Positions 23,090 to 33,726 are shown, counted from the stretch's first letter. The stretch: DNA of 64,000 nt from Streptomyces polyasparticus (GCF_014493765.1 NZ_JACTVJ010000022.1:1-64000); one strand, 5' to 3'. Made by a program: numbers and translations. The notes: generated by a model from the letters alone, not told the origin.

Positions 23090-23131
23090 GCTTCACGACA
23101 GCCCGAGCTCAGGGCTCCGAGCCGTGAAGCT
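23089..23131. terminator. Hairpin between dedA-like and tetR genes
   Basis: AGCTTCACG (23089-23097) pairs with CGTGAAGCT (23123-23131), a 9-bp perfect stem with a GC-rich internal hairpin. It lies between convergent genes and overlaps the last base of the DedA gene's stop. Confidence 0.65.
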
Positions 23132-23145
23132 GGAGCGCTGAGCCC

Positions 23146-23715
23146 TCAGGCGAGCACCCGGTTCGCCAGCGCCTCGATCAGCTGGTCCACCTCGAAGGGG
23201 GCGAGCAGCTCGGGCACGGTCAGATCGTCCACGATCATGCCCAGCATCGCGAGATAGAGCAGCACCACATCCGTGCGCTCCCCGGGCAGCCCGGCATCCA
23301 GATGGAAGGCGATATTGCCCTCCAGCTGAGCGGTGAAGAAGCGCGTCAGCTCCGCGTGCAGCTCCGGCCTGCGCGTGGCCTCGAGGCGGAGTTCGAGCAG
23401 CGCGAGATGGCTGCTGCGGTCGGCCCGCATCCGCTCCAGAGTCCCCTGAAGCAGCGTGGCCACCAGTTCACGGGACGGCTTCTGCCGCATGGTGGTGGCC
23501 AGTTCGGTCTTGTCGGGGGTCAGACGTTCCTGGATGCGGCCCATGACCTGCGTGAGCAGCTCCGCGCGGTTGGCGAAGTAGTTGGTCGTCGTCCCCTTGG
23601 GCACTTCGGCCGTGGCGTCGACCGCGCGGAGCGTGAGACCACGTGAACCCTCCTGTGCGAGCACCTCGATGGCCGCGTCGAGGAGCGCGGTGCGCCGTGC
23701 CTGGTTCTGCCTCAT
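23146..23715 (-). CDS. TetR-family transcriptional regulator
   Basis: A 189-residue TetR regulator: helix-turn-helix LDAAIEVLAQEGSRGLTLRAV, then VPKGTTTNYFANRAELL, and a helical ligand domain. ATG 23715. Divergent from the RibD-type reductase gene, with an operator-like dyad and a repeated motif in the 98-bp gap, so it probably represses that gene and itself. Confidence 0.9.
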   Translation of the reverse strand: MRQNQARRTALLDAAIEVLAQEGSRGLTLRAVDATAEVPKGTTTNYFANRAELLTQVMGRIQERLTPDKTELATTMRQKPSRELVATLLQGTLERMRADRSSHLALLELRLEATRRPELHAELTRFFTAQLEGNIAFHLDAGLPGERTDVVLLYLAMLGMIVDDLTVPELLAPFEVDQLIEALANRVLA

Positions 23716-23742
23716 ACGAGCTCCTCAAAAGTCATTGACACC

Positions 23743-23799
23743 ACTGCAGGTGCAGTACTAAGTTCAAACCACTGCACACAGAGTACTTCAAACGACTGC
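23743..23799. promoter_or_regulatory. Operator sites between tetR and reductase genes
   Basis: The dyad ACTGCAGGTGCAGT (23743-23756) follows a -35-like TTGACA (23735-23740). Two direct copies of TTCAAAC-N-ACTGC lie at 23763-23775 and 23787-23799, 24 bp apart. Confidence 0.6.
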
Positions 23800-23813
23800 C
23801 TGGGAGCTCACCC

Positions 23814-24407
23814 TTGCGAAAGCTCACGTACTTCATCGCCTCGACCATCGACGGCTACATCGCCGGACCCGACGGTTCCGACCCCACAGGCCCCGACGGC
23901 TTCTGGCCCGTCGGCCAGGACTATGTGGAGCACCTGGCCACCGCGTTCCCCGAGACCCTGCCCGCACCCGCCCGGGCCGCCCTCGGCATCACCGACATGG
24001 GCACCCGCTTCGACACCGTCCTGGAGGGCCGCCGCACGTATCAGATCGGCCTGGACGCGGGACTCACCGACGCCTACCCGCACCTCAGGCACCTGGTCTT
24101 CTCCCGTTCCCTGACCGAGTCGCCCGACCCGGCCGTGGAACTGGTCGCGACCGACCCGGTGGCCAGGGTCAGGGAGCTCAAGCAGGAAGAGGGCAAGGAC
24201 CTCTGGCTGATCGGCGGCGGCGAGCTGGCCGGCGTCCTGTACGGGGAGATCGACGAGCTGATCATCAAGCTCGCCCCGCTCACGGTCGGCTCGGGCGTCC
24301 CGCTCTTCGCCCACACGACCGCGTTCGACCCCACGCTGTACGAGCTGACGGACAGCACCCCGCTGAAGAGCGGGACGGTGTTCCTCACGTACACGAAGAA
24401 GTCATGA
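23814..24407 (+). CDS. RibD C-terminal / dihydrofolate-reductase-fold protein
   Basis: A 197-residue reductase-fold protein: MRKLTYFIASTIDGYIAGPDG at the start, FDTVLEGRRTYQIG and WLIGGGELAGVLYGEIDELII, the standard RibD_C landmarks for NADPH binding. Not a housekeeping DHFR; the substrate is unknown. The start is an uncommon TTG (23814) supported by GGGAG seven bases upstream. Controlled probably by the divergent TetR. Confidence 0.88.
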   Translation: MRKLTYFIASTIDGYIAGPDGSDPTGPDGFWPVGQDYVEHLATAFPETLPAPARAALGITDMGTRFDTVLEGRRTYQIGLDAGLTDAYPHLRHLVFSRSLTESPDPAVELVATDPVARVRELKQEEGKDLWLIGGGELAGVLYGEIDELIIKLAPLTVGSGVPLFAHTTAFDPTLYELTDSTPLKSGTVFLTYTKKS

Positions 24408-24470
24408 CGCACGAAGCAGTCATGACGGGAAAGCCGCAAGCGGGCGGCCGAGGCCCACGCGCAGCTGCGA

Positions 24471-26123
24471 TCAGAAGCCGCGCGTGCGCTTCGCCGCCCG
24501 CCGCCCGGCAGCGCCCGGCACCCGCAGGAGCAGCCGGGAGATCTCGCTTCCGAGGTTCACGCCGATCGCGATCGCCATGGCCGTGGCGGCCGCACGGGTG
24601 AGGGCACCGAGCCCGCCCTGCACATCGTTCTGCGCGATGGACAGCACACCGAAGTACGTCGACGAACCCGGAAGCAGCGGCCCGATCGCCGCCGTGATGT
24701 ACGGCAGCGCGGACGAGAAGCGGTAGCGCGAGAAGAGCTGGCCGAAGAGCCCCACCACGCCGGCCGCGACCGCCGTGGCCGCCACCGGCGAGAGACCGCC
24801 CGCATAGTGCAGCGCCCCGTAGATCGCCCAGGCCACCCCGCCGTTGAGCGTCACCACGAGCACCGAAGCCCGCTCCTGCTGAAGGAGCACGGCGAACGTC
24901 AGACACAGCGCCATCGACGCCAGGATCTGGGTCACCGGCCGTTCGGTGATCTGCAGGACCGTGTCCGGATCGAGTTTCGCGCCCAGCTGCACACCGATGT
25001 ACAGCACGGACAGCACACCCACCACGATGGCCACGAAGAAGTACATGACTTCCAGAAGCCGGGCCGCCGCGGTGATGTAGTAGCCGGTCAGACCGTCCTG
25101 CACACCCGCCACCAGGGCACGTCCGGGCAGCAGCGCGAACAGACCACCCGTGATGACCGCGGACCCGCTCAGGTTCGCCGTATGGCTGAGGGTGAACGCC
25201 ACGCCCATCGCGGCCGGCGGCATCGCCGCCACCACGAACTGGTAGAACTCCGGCAATCCCCGCCCTGCACACAGCCACGCGAGCCGGTCGCCCAGCATCG
25301 CGCCGATCATCGCCGCGAAGAACACCGCCGTGTCACCGCCGACAAGCACCGACGCCGCCCCCGCGAGCAGCCCGCTGGACAGCGTCAGGGCCCAGCCGGG
25401 ATACGGGTGCCGGTTACGGCGGATCTGCGCGAGCGCGCGGTACGCCTCCTCCAGGGAGACGTCGATCTCCTCGGCGCTGATGTCGTCGACCAGCTGGTAC
25501 ACGGCCTGCAGGCGCGTGTAGTCGGTGCCGCGGCGCCGTACGGTGCGCGAGGCCGTCACCGGGTCGTCGACCAGGGAGGGCTGGTGCGAGATGGAAAGCA
25601 GCGTGAAGGTGACGTTGGGCTCGCAGCGGTCCAGGCCGTAGGACCGGCAGACCGCGAACATCGCGGCCTCCACGTCCTCGGCGCCCTCACCGCCGGCGAG
25701 CAGCAGCTCCCCGATACGCAGGGTCAGGTCGAGCACACGCGGGACTGCGGGACCCTCGTCCTCCGTCTTCTGCGTGGGCTCCGCCGCGGGCCGATCCGCC
25801 ACCGGCGTGCGCAGCATGGTGCGCATCCGGTCCTGCCAGGGCGCGTCCTTGGTCAGCCGCACCCGGGGAATGCCCTCTGCAGGTGTGAAGGCGCCGTGCT
25901 GGTACGTCTGCGGGTGCGTGAACGCCGAGGCATCCGACTCCGGAGCCGGCGGAATGCGCAGCCCTTCCGGGATGGTGAACTCCGAGGTCGGCTGCTCGAC
26001 CTCCTGCGGTGCGGGCGCCTCGACACCTCCCACCGGGGCGAAGGCACTGCGCGCCTCATCGGACTGCGGTTTGCGGTCCTCGGGCTCCTGCTCCGTCACG
26101 CCCCTCGTCTCCATCATCGGCAT
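24471..26123 (-). CDS. ThrE-type threonine/serine exporter family protein
   Basis: A 550-residue fusion of the two halves of the ThrE family (DUF1212 plus DUF3815). Residues 1-130 form a Pro/Glu-rich cytoplasmic leader. DUF1212 starts near 135 (VLDLTLRIGELLLAGGEGAEDVEAAM, then CEPNVTFTLL), followed by about ten membrane helices, with GVQDGLTGYYITAAARLLEV and LPGSSTYFGVLSI. Corynebacterium ThrE exports threonine and serine by proton antiport. Start is uncertain: ATG 26123 chosen because the frame to 26201 would run into the ppa terminator hairpin. Confidence 0.85.
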   Translation of the reverse strand: MPMMETRGVTEQEPEDRKPQSDEARSAFAPVGGVEAPAPQEVEQPTSEFTIPEGLRIPPAPESDASAFTHPQTYQHGAFTPAEGIPRVRLTKDAPWQDRMRTMLRTPVADRPAAEPTQKTEDEGPAVPRVLDLTLRIGELLLAGGEGAEDVEAAMFAVCRSYGLDRCEPNVTFTLLSISHQPSLVDDPVTASRTVRRRGTDYTRLQAVYQLVDDISAEEIDVSLEEAYRALAQIRRNRHPYPGWALTLSSGLLAGAASVLVGGDTAVFFAAMIGAMLGDRLAWLCAGRGLPEFYQFVVAAMPPAAMGVAFTLSHTANLSGSAVITGGLFALLPGRALVAGVQDGLTGYYITAAARLLEVMYFFVAIVVGVLSVLYIGVQLGAKLDPDTVLQITERPVTQILASMALCLTFAVLLQQERASVLVVTLNGGVAWAIYGALHYAGGLSPVAATAVAAGVVGLFGQLFSRYRFSSALPYITAAIGPLLPGSSTYFGVLSIAQNDVQGGLGALTRAAATAMAIAIGVNLGSEISRLLLRVPGAAGRRAAKRTRGF

Positions 26124-26205
26124 GGCCAGTACGCCCAGTATGCGTACGGATACACCAACCGGCTCACCGGCCCCTCCTGTACCCGAACAGAGCGCTCGCA
26201 TACGC

Positions 26206-26248
26206 GAACGGGCCGCCCGCCCCCGGTTCGGGGACGAGCGGCCCGTTC
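26206..26248 (-). terminator. Terminator after ppa
   Basis: GAACGGGCCGC (26206-26216) pairs with GCGGCCCGTTC (26238-26248), an 11-bp perfect stem, with an inner CCCC/GGGG pair. It lies 20 bp past the ppa stop. Confidence 0.85.
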
Positions 26249-26267
26249 GCCGCGACCGCTAAAAAGT

Positions 26268-26756
26268 TCAGTGGCCCTCGGTCTTGAAGCGCTCGTACGA
26301 ACGCACGATCTCGGCCTCGGCCTCGGTGCGGCCGACCCAGTTCGCGCCCTCGACGGACTTGCCGGGCTCCAGGTCCTTGTAGACCTCGAAGAAGTGCTGG
26401 ATCTCCAGGCGGTCGAACTCGGAGACGTGGTGGATGTCGCGCAGGTGCTCCACACGCGGGTCGGAGGCCGGCACGCAGAGCAGCTTGTCGTCGCCGCCCG
26501 CCTCGTCGGTCATCCGGAACATGCCGATCGCGCGGCACTTGATGAGGCAGCCGGGGAAGGTCGGCTCGTCCAGGATGACGAGCGCGTCCAGCGGGTCGCC
26601 GTCCTCGCCCAGGGTGTCCTCGACGAAGCCGTAGTCCGCCGGGTAGCTGGTCGAGGTGAACAGACGACGGTCCAGACGGATACGACCGGTCTCGTGGTCC
26701 ACCTCGTACTTGTTACGCGAACCCTTCGGGATCTCGATCGTGACGTCGAACTCCAC
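26268..26756 (-). CDS. ppa: Inorganic pyrophosphatase
   Basis: A 162-residue family I soluble pyrophosphatase, hydrolysing PPi to phosphate and pulling biosynthetic reactions forward. Visible: [41 protein letters not shown] with the metal-binding aspartates, and [16 protein letters not shown]. The GTG at 26756 follows GGAGGAG by 6 bases and is preferred over the in-frame ATGs at 26771 and 26780, which would overlap that site. Confidence 0.95.
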   Translation of the reverse strand: MEFDVTIEIPKGSRNKYEVDHETGRIRLDRRLFTSTSYPADYGFVEDTLGEDGDPLDALVILDEPTFPGCLIKCRAIGMFRMTDEAGGDDKLLCVPASDPRVEHLRDIHHVSEFDRLEIQHFFEVYKDLEPGKSVEGANWVGRTEAEAEIVRSYERFKTEGH

Positions 26757-26847
26757 CGGTGACTCCTCCATGATCAGCACATACTTCGAAAGACGCAGTG
26801 ATTAAGTGTCCCTCACGCAAGTGTGTGATCGCGAAAGGGGCTGGTCC

Positions 26848-28293
26848 GTGGTGCCCGCTGGACCGCTGAAGACCTGGCAGTTCACGGCTGCCGCCGCCAC
26901 GTCCGGTCTGGTGCTGACGGCCGTGGTGGTGACCGCGGCCGGTCCCTGGGACTCAGGCCAGCGTACGGCCGAGCGGGCCTGGGCCGCATCGCGGGAAGCG
27001 GACGGTGGCGCAGATCACGGCCGCCGCGGGCGCAAGCAGGACCCCGCGCCCGCCGCCCCGGACGTCCTCTCCGCGCTCGGCGCCCCGCAGGGCTCGGCCC
27101 CCGCCCCGACGAAGAGCGCACTCGCGGACGTGCTCGACCCCCTCCTGAAGGACCCCTCGCTCGGCACGCACCGCACCGCCTCCGTGGTCGACGCGCTGAC
27201 CGGTGAGGAGCTGTACGGGGCGAAGTCCTCGGACCCGGTCACCCCGGCCTCCACCATCAAGATCGCCACGGCGGTCGCGGCGCTCGGCGCACTCGGCCCG
27301 GACCACCGCATCGTGACCAAGGCGGTCGCGGACCCCGGCGCGAACGAGCTGGTCCTCGTCGGCGGCGGCGATCCCACCCTCACCGCCAGGCCCGACGCCA
27401 AGGGCAACGCGAGCCTGCGCGAACTCGCCCGCGCCACCGCGAAATCCCTCGCGGACAACCCCCGCGAGGGCAAGCTCCGCCTCTCGTACGACACCTCGCT
27501 CTACTCGGGGCCGGTCCTGCACCCCATCGGCCCGAACGAGAACATCGCCCCGGTCACCGCCCTGATGGTGGACGAGGGACGCCTCGACGACTCCGCCAGC
27601 GGCCCGGCCCCGCGCACGGGCGACCCGGCCGCCGCGGCCGCGAAGCGCTTCGCGGAGATGCTGCGCGAAGAAGGCGTACGGCTCGAAGGCGGCGCACCGC
27701 AGCCGTCCAAGGCGGGCGCGAACGCGCAGGAGCTGGGCAGCACCTCGTCCGCGCCGCTCACGGCCCTCGTCGAGCGGATGCTGACCAACAGCGACAACGA
27801 CATCGCCGAAGCCCTCGTACGCCAGGTGGCCCTCGCATCCGGCGAGCCGGCGAGCTTCGACGGAGCCGCGAAGGCCGTCGAGAAGCGGCTGCGGGACCTC
27901 CAACTGCCGGTGGACGGCGCGAAGTTCGCCGACGGCAGCGGACTCGGCCGTGCCGACAAGGTGACCGCCCGCCTCCTCACGGCCCTGCTCGCCAAGGCCG
28001 CCGACCCGGCCCGCCCGGAGCTCCGGCCGGCGCTCACCGGCCTCCCGGTCGCGGGCTTCACCGGCACCCTCCGCAACCGTTACGACTCCGAGGGCGCGGC
28101 ACCCGGCACCGGCCTGGTCCGCGCGAAGACCGGCACCCTGACCGGCGTCAACACCCTCGCCGGATCGGTGGTCGACGCCGACGGCCGGCTGCTGCTCTTC
28201 GCGTTCACGGCCGCGGGCACCGCAGGGCCCCAGGCCGCACAGACCACCCTCGACCGCCTGGCCGCCACGGTGGCCAACTGCGGCTGCCGCTGA
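26848..28293 (+). CDS. dacB: D-alanyl-D-alanine carboxypeptidase/endopeptidase (PBP4 type)
   Basis: A 481-residue class C penicillin-binding protein that trims or cleaves peptidoglycan cross-links outside the membrane. It has an N-terminal hydrophobic segment (about 12-32) as signal/anchor and a charged linker. The three active-site motifs are present: STIK (Ser135-Lys138), SDN in TNSDNDIAEAL, and KTG in VRAKTGTLTG. GTG 26848 follows AAGGGG by 7 bases. Divergent from ppa. Confidence 0.93.
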   Translation: MVPAGPLKTWQFTAAAATSGLVLTAVVVTAAGPWDSGQRTAERAWAASREADGGADHGRRGRKQDPAPAAPDVLSALGAPQGSAPAPTKSALADVLDPLLKDPSLGTHRTASVVDALTGEELYGAKSSDPVTPASTIKIATAVAALGALGPDHRIVTKAVADPGANELVLVGGGDPTLTARPDAKGNASLRELARATAKSLADNPREGKLRLSYDTSLYSGPVLHPIGPNENIAPVTALMVDEGRLDDSASGPAPRTGDPAAAAAKRFAEMLREEGVRLEGGAPQPSKAGANAQELGSTSSAPLTALVERMLTNSDNDIAEALVRQVALASGEPASFDGAAKAVEKRLRDLQLPVDGAKFADGSGLGRADKVTARLLTALLAKAADPARPELRPALTGLPVAGFTGTLRNRYDSEGAAPGTGLVRAKTGTLTGVNTLAGSVVDADGRLLLFAFTAAGTAGPQAAQTTLDRLAATVANCGCR

Positions 28294-28320
28294 CCGGGCC
28301 CCGCGGCGGCGCCGAGCCGG

Positions 28321-28383
28321 GCCCTGCGCCGCCGCCGGGCCGGACCCTTGCCGAGCCCTGCGCCGCCGCCGAGCCGGACCCTT
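28321..28383 (+). repeat. Two-copy 34-bp-period GC-rich repeat
   Basis: A 29-bp unit beginning GCCCTGCGCCGCCGCCG at 28321-28349 recurs at 28355-28383 with one mismatch. It lies in the 167-bp gap after dacB; no other signal was seen there. Confidence 0.75.
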
Positions 28384-28460
28384 AGGGGCCAACCCCCGGA
28401 AACAACCCACCCCGCCCCGAACCCTCACCCTCCGGCGACTCGACAACGTACGGTTGACGC

Positions 28461-29588
28461 ATGACGAGCATCGGCGGTGCCGCACAGGGGATGGTCGACT
28501 GGAATCTCGCGGTCGCGACCGCGACCCGCCTGGTGCGCCCAGGCCCCGAGGTCAGCCGCGACGAGGCGCGCGCCATCGTCGCGGAGCTGCGCCGGCACGC
28601 CAAGTCCTCGGAGGAACACGTCCGTTCCTTCACGAAGATGGCCACCGACGCCGCCCATGACACCCCGGTCCTCGTGGTGGACCGGCCGGGCTGGGTGCGG
28701 GCGAACGTCGCGGGGTTCCGCGAAGTGCTCAAGCCCCTCCTGGAGAAGATGCACGAGCGCCGCGGCGGCGGCCCCGGCAACGCGATGCTCGGCGCGGTCG
28801 GCGGCAAGGTCACCGGTGTCGAGCTCGGCATGCTGCTCAGCTTCCTGGCCTCGCGCGTCCTCGGTCAGTACGAGACCTTCGCGCCCCCCACCAAGGAGCT
28901 CCCCGGCTCCGCGGTCGGCGGCGGCCGACTGCTCCTTGTGGCGCCGAACATCGTGCACGTGGAGCGCGAACTCGACGTCGACCCGCACGACTTCAGGCTC
29001 TGGGTCTGCCTGCACGAGGAGACCCACCGCACCCAGTTCACCGGGGTGCCCTGGCTGCGCGACCACCTCGAGGGCGAGATCCAGTCATTCCTCGGCGAGA
29101 CCGAGGTCGACCCGATGACGGTCCTCGAACGCTTCCGCGAGGCGGCCTCCGCGCTCGCCGGCAACAAGACGGAGGGCGCGGACGACGAGTCCCCCTCCCT
29201 CGTCGAAATCGTCCAGACCCCCGCCCAGCGCGAGATCCTCGGCCGCCTCACCGCCGTGATGTCGCTGCTCGAAGGGCATGCGGACTTCGTGATGGACGGC
29301 GTCGGACCCGATGTCGTGCCGTCCGTGGGGGAGATCAGGGAGAAGTTCCAGCAGCGCCGCGCCAAGGGCGCCTCGCGGCTGGATATGGCGCTACGGAAGC
29401 TGCTCGGGCTCGATGCCAAGCTGCGGCAGTACCGCGACGGCGAACGTTTTGTCCGCGCAGTCGTTGACGAGGTCGGAATGGACGGCTTCAACCGCGTCTG
29501 GACCTCACCCAACACGCTGCCCACCAAGTCGGAGATCGCCAAACCGGCGGACTGGGTCGCGCGGGTGCACCGTAAGGCAGATTCCTGA
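28461..29588 (+). CDS. Zinc-dependent metalloprotease family protein (DUF2342)
   Basis: A 375-residue protein of the actinobacterial DUF2342 family, sometimes labelled coenzyme F420 biosynthesis-associated. It contains a zincin motif HEETH (His185-His189, in WVCLHEETHRTQF) and a downstream EGHADFVMD that could give the third zinc ligand. No signal peptide, so probably cytoplasmic. Proteolysis has not been inferred from more than the motif. Located upstream of tilS with 185 bp between. Confidence 0.85.
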   Translation: MTSIGGAAQGMVDWNLAVATATRLVRPGPEVSRDEARAIVAELRRHAKSSEEHVRSFTKMATDAAHDTPVLVVDRPGWVRANVAGFREVLKPLLEKMHERRGGGPGNAMLGAVGGKVTGVELGMLLSFLASRVLGQYETFAPPTKELPGSAVGGGRLLLVAPNIVHVERELDVDPHDFRLWVCLHEETHRTQFTGVPWLRDHLEGEIQSFLGETEVDPMTVLERFREAASALAGNKTEGADDESPSLVEIVQTPAQREILGRLTAVMSLLEGHADFVMDGVGPDVVPSVGEIREKFQQRRAKGASRLDMALRKLLGLDAKLRQYRDGERFVRAVVDEVGMDGFNRVWTSPNTLPTKSEIAKPADWVARVHRKADS

Positions 29589-29773
29589 GCGCTGCGCCAC
29601 CCGTCGGCAGAACTGGGCCTTCGTAATCACCCTTCCGAGGGACCGTGGGCCTGCGGAAGGCGTGCAATGCTCGGGGAACGACTCGTCTCTGTCACCATCT
29701 ACGCACTCTGAGTGACGGAACTCCCGAACTTCACGCCCCGTACTTCACGAAGCTCCCCGAAGGGAACCGGACA

Positions 29774-30808
29774 ATGGGTCCCCATCCTGCGGTCGCAGCG
29801 ATACGCCTGGCGGTCCGCCGCGTACTCCACGACATCCTCACCGACAACTCCATCGCCACCGACGCCTCCACCGCGCCGGCCGAGAGCCCCGCCGACGGTC
29901 CTCTCGTCCTCGTCGCCTGTTCCGGCGGCGCCGACTCCATGGCGCTCGCCTCCGCCCTCGCGTTCGAGGCCCCCAAACTGGGTATCCGCGCCGGCGCCGT
30001 CACCGTCGACCACGGCCTTCAGCCCGGCTCCGATCTGCGCGCCGCCGAAGTCGTCGTACGGATGACAGCCCTCGGTCTTTCCCCCGTCGAATCCGTCGCC
30101 GTCACCGTCGGCCGCGAAGGCGGGCCCGAAGCGGCCGCCCGCGACGCCCGCTATGCCGCCCTCGACGAGACCGCCCAGCGCCTCGGCGCCGCCGCCGTCC
30201 TGCTCGGCCACACCCGCGACGACCAGGCCGAGACCGTGCTGCTCGGCCTCGCCCGCGGCTCCGGGATCCGCTCCCTTTCCGGCATGGCGGAGACCTCGGG
30301 TACCGCGGGCCGCTACCGCCGCCCGTTCCTCCAGGTCGACCGGCAGACCGCGCGCAAGGCGTGCATGGTCCAGTCGCTGCCCGTATGGGACGACCCGCAC
30401 AACGCCGACCCCGCGTACACCCGCTCACGGCTGCGGCACGAAGGGCTGCCCGCCCTGGAGAAGGCGCTCGGCAAAGGCGTCGTCGAGGCCCTCGCCCGCA
30501 CCGCCCAGCTCTCCCGTGACGACGCCGACGCCCTCGACTCCTGGGCCGCACAGGCCGAGTCGACAGTGCGCGACGACACCGGACTCCTGGAGTGCGCCAA
30601 GCTGTACGCGCTGCCGCCCGCCGTACGGCGCCGCATCCTGCGCCGCGCGGCCATCGACGCCGGTGCGCCCGCCGGTTCGCTCTTCGCCCGCCACATCGAG
30701 GAAGTCGACCGCCTGATCACGGGCTGGCGCGGCCAGAAGGCCATCAACCTGCCCGGCCGGGTCGTGGCCCAGCGGCAGGGTGGCAGACTTGTCATCCGGC
30801 AGGGCTGA
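29774..30808 (+). CDS. tilS: tRNA(Ile)-lysidine synthase
   Basis: A 344-residue N-type ATP pyrophosphatase that converts C34 of the CAU-anticodon isoleucine tRNA to lysidine so that it reads AUA. The PP-loop SGGADS is at residues 50-55, followed by [12 protein letters not shown] and [21 protein letters not shown] TilS-type C-terminal region follows. ATG 29774 is chosen; the frame extends upstream without a ribosome-binding site. Followed by hpt and ftsH, a gene order conserved in many bacteria. Confidence 0.94.
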   Translation: MGPHPAVAAIRLAVRRVLHDILTDNSIATDASTAPAESPADGPLVLVACSGGADSMALASALAFEAPKLGIRAGAVTVDHGLQPGSDLRAAEVVVRMTALGLSPVESVAVTVGREGGPEAAARDARYAALDETAQRLGAAAVLLGHTRDDQAETVLLGLARGSGIRSLSGMAETSGTAGRYRRPFLQVDRQTARKACMVQSLPVWDDPHNADPAYTRSRLRHEGLPALEKALGKGVVEALARTAQLSRDDADALDSWAAQAESTVRDDTGLLECAKLYALPPAVRRRILRRAAIDAGAPAGSLFARHIEEVDRLITGWRGQKAINLPGRVVAQRQGGRLVIRQG

Positions 30809-30877
30809 AGCCGACTGCTGATGCGGGCGGTACCTCGCCGACTGCTGAGGCGGCCGGCACCTCGGACGACGAAAGTG

Positions 30878-31438
30878 ATGCGGGTGGACGCGAACGACAT
30901 GGGCACCGACCTCGAGAAGGTGCTCATCACCAAGGAAGAGATCGACGCGAAGCTGGCCGAGCTGGCCGCGAAGATCGACGCGGAGTACGCGGGCAAGGAC
31001 CTGCTGATCGTCGGCGTCCTCAAGGGCGCGGTGATGGTCATGGCGGACCTGGCGCGTGCGCTGTCCACCCCCGTCACGATGGACTGGATGGCGGTGTCGT
31101 CCTACGGCGCCGGGACCCAGTCCTCGGGCGTGGTCCGGATCCTCAAGGACCTCGACACCGACATCAAGGGCAAGCACGTCCTGATCGTCGAGGACATCAT
31201 CGACTCCGGTCTGACCCTCTCCTGGCTGATCAACAACCTCGGCTCGCGCGAGCCCGAGTCCCTGAAGATCTGCACCCTCCTGCGCAAGCCCGAGGCCGCC
31301 AAGGTGGCCATCGACGTCGAGTGGGTCGGCTTCGACATCCCCAACGAGTTCGTCGTGGGCTACGGCCTGGACTTCGCCGAGAAGTACCGGAACCTGCCCT
31401 TCGTCGGCACCCTCGCCCCGCACGTCTACGGCGGCTGA
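30878..31438 (+). CDS. hpt: Hypoxanthine phosphoribosyltransferase
   Basis: A 186-residue purine salvage enzyme joining hypoxanthine or guanine to PRPP. The PRPP-binding motif is [14 protein letters not shown]; the flexible loop [11 protein letters not shown] and C-terminal [23 protein letters not shown] are standard. The in-frame starts GTG 30875 and ATG 30878 are adjacent; the ATG is used. Lies between tilS and ftsH. Confidence 0.95.
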   Translation: MRVDANDMGTDLEKVLITKEEIDAKLAELAAKIDAEYAGKDLLIVGVLKGAVMVMADLARALSTPVTMDWMAVSSYGAGTQSSGVVRILKDLDTDIKGKHVLIVEDIIDSGLTLSWLINNLGSREPESLKICTLLRKPEAAKVAIDVEWVGFDIPNEFVVGYGLDFAEKYRNLPFVGTLAPHVYGG

Positions 31439-31662
31439 GCTCCGTACCCCGTACGGCCGTTGGGGCCCTCGCGGGTTTTTGCGGGAACCCTCACCCGATT
31501 CCCGGCGTTGGAGCAGGGGAAGGCGGGCCAATCGGCCGTCCCCTGCCGCGTCGGGTGACAATGCTGGGGTACCGTCCGAAGAACAGCTTTTTTGCTGAAC
31601 AAGCTTGAAGCCCTATCAAACTCACTATGGCAGGAGGGACGGGGCGGCTCCGCTCCGTATGG

Positions 31663-33726
31663 ATGGACGTGAAGCGATACTTCCGTGGGCCGGTCATGTG
31701 GATCGTGCTGGCCGTCCTCGCCGTGGTCGTGTTGATGCAGGTCGTCGGCTCGTCCGGCGGCTACAAGACGGTGGACACCGGCGAGGTCTACCAGGCGATC
31801 AAGGACAAGCAGGTCCAGAGCGCCAAGCTCACCACCGGTGACGAGCAGCTCATCAAGGTCGAGCTGAAGGACGGCATCAGCGATGCCGACAAGGACAAGT
31901 ACGGCGGCAGCACCAAGATCCAGGCCAGCTACATCGGCGATCAGGGTGTGACGATCGCCAACACCCTGCAGGACAACTACGACAACGGTGACATCAAGGA
32001 CGGTTACACCGTCTCGCCGTCGAAGCAGAACCCGTTCGTCGGCATCCTGCTGTCCCTGCTGCCCTTCGTCCTGATCGTCGTCGTCTTCCTCTTCCTGATG
32101 AACCAGATGCAGGGCGGCGGCTCGCGCGTCATGCAGTTCGGGAAGTCCAAGGCGAAGCTGATCACCAAGGACACCCCGAAGACGACCTTCGCGGACGTCG
32201 CCGGATCGGACGAGGCCGTCGAGGAGCTCCACGAGATCAAGGAGTTCCTGCAGGAGCCGGCCAAGTTCCAGGCCGTCGGCGCCAAGATCCCGAAGGGTGT
32301 GCTGCTCTACGGCCCGCCCGGTACGGGCAAGACGCTGCTCGCGCGCGCCGTCGCGGGTGAGGCGGGCGTCCCCTTCTACTCGATCTCCGGTTCCGACTTC
32401 GTCGAGATGTTCGTCGGTGTCGGTGCCTCCCGAGTCCGTGACCTCTTCGAGCAGGCCAAGGCGAACGCCCCGGCGATCGTCTTCGTCGACGAGATCGACG
32501 CGGTCGGCCGCCACCGCGGCGCCGGCCTCGGCGGTGGTCACGACGAGCGCGAGCAGACCCTCAACCAGCTCCTCGTCGAGATGGACGGCTTCGACGTGAA
32601 GGGCGGCGTCATCCTGATCGCCGCCACCAACCGGCCCGACATCCTCGACCCGGCGCTCCTGCGCCCCGGCCGTTTCGACCGCCAGATCGCGGTCGACCGC
32701 CCGGACATGCAGGGCCGCCTCGAGATCCTCAAGGTCCACCAGAAGGGCAAGCCGGTCGCCCCGGACGTCGACCTCGGCGCCGTGGCCCGTCGTACCCCTG
32801 GCTTCACGGGTGCGGACCTGTCGAACGTGCTGAACGAAGCGGCGCTCCTGACGGCGCGCAGCGACAAGAAGCTGATCGACAACCACTCCCTGGACGAGGC
32901 GATCGACCGTGTGGTCGCGGGCCCGCAGAAGCGGACCCGGATCATGTCGGACAAGGAGAAGAAGATCACCGCGTACCACGAGGGCGGTCACGCCCTGGTC
33001 GCGGCGGCTTCGCCGAACTCCGACCCGGTCCACAAGATCACGATCCTCTCCCGAGGCCGTGCTCTGGGCTACACGATGGTGCTGCCGGACGAGGACAAGT
33101 ACTCGACCACGCGCAACGAGATGCTCGACCAGCTCGCGTACATGCTGGGCGGGCGCGCGGCCGAGGAGCTCGTCTTCCACGACCCGACCACGGGTGCTGC
33201 CAATGACATCGAGAAGGCCACTGCCACGGCCCGCGCGATGGTCACGCAGTACGGCATGACCGAGCGGCTCGGCGCCATCAAGTTCGGCGGCGACAACACC
33301 GAACCGTTCCTCGGCCGGGAGATGGCGCACCAGCGCGACTACTCGGAAGAGGTCGCCGCGCTGGTCGACGAGGAGGTCAAGAAGCTCATCGAGACGGCGC
33401 ACAACGAGGCCTGGGAGATCCTGGTCGAGAACCGCGACGTCCTCGACAACCTCGTCCTCGCGCTCCTCGAGAAGGAGACGCTCAACAAGGAGCAGATCGC
33501 CGAGATCTTCGCGCCGATCGTCAAGCGCCCGGCCCGCCCCGCGTGGACCGGCTCCGCACGGCGGACGCCCTCGACGCGCCCCCCGGTGCTCTCGCCCCGT
33601 GAGCTCTCGCTGACCAACGGCGCCAATGGTGCGACGCCCGCGGTCACCGCCTCCGCCACCGAGACGGCCACGCCGGAGCTGAACAAGGCCCCGGCGCCCG
33701 CCCCGGAGGACCGCCCCGAGGCGTAA
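31663..33726 (+). CDS. ftsH: ATP-dependent zinc metalloprotease FtsH
   Basis: A 687-residue membrane AAA protease that degrades misfolded membrane and regulatory proteins. Order: membrane helix at about 10-28, extracytoplasmic domain, second helix at about 125-147, AAA module with Walker A GPPGTGKT (217-224) and Walker B IVFVDEID, second region of homology [18 protein letters not shown], then the zinc site HEGGH (His439). A Pro/Ala/Thr-rich tail follows. ATG 31663 is used; a longer start at 31627 has no ribosome-binding site. The 224-bp leader includes a small hairpin around TTTTTT (31589-31594). Confidence 0.95.
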   Translation: MDVKRYFRGPVMWIVLAVLAVVVLMQVVGSSGGYKTVDTGEVYQAIKDKQVQSAKLTTGDEQLIKVELKDGISDADKDKYGGSTKIQASYIGDQGVTIANTLQDNYDNGDIKDGYTVSPSKQNPFVGILLSLLPFVLIVVVFLFLMNQMQGGGSRVMQFGKSKAKLITKDTPKTTFADVAGSDEAVEELHEIKEFLQEPAKFQAVGAKIPKGVLLYGPPGTGKTLLARAVAGEAGVPFYSISGSDFVEMFVGVGASRVRDLFEQAKANAPAIVFVDEIDAVGRHRGAGLGGGHDEREQTLNQLLVEMDGFDVKGGVILIAATNRPDILDPALLRPGRFDRQIAVDRPDMQGRLEILKVHQKGKPVAPDVDLGAVARRTPGFTGADLSNVLNEAALLTARSDKKLIDNHSLDEAIDRVVAGPQKRTRIMSDKEKKITAYHEGGHALVAAASPNSDPVHKITILSRGRALGYTMVLPDEDKYSTTRNEMLDQLAYMLGGRAAEELVFHDPTTGAANDIEKATATARAMVTQYGMTERLGAIKFGGDNTEPFLGREMAHQRDYSEEVAALVDEEVKKLIETAHNEAWEILVENRDVLDNLVLALLEKETLNKEQIAEIFAPIVKRPARPAWTGSARRTPSTRPPVLSPRELSLTNGANGATPAVTASATETATPELNKAPAPAPEDRPEA

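Noticed and set aside
29589-29773. Possible tRNA or small RNA in the gap before tilS
   Set aside because: No T-loop or cloverleaf could be built; no promoter-terminator pair was seen.
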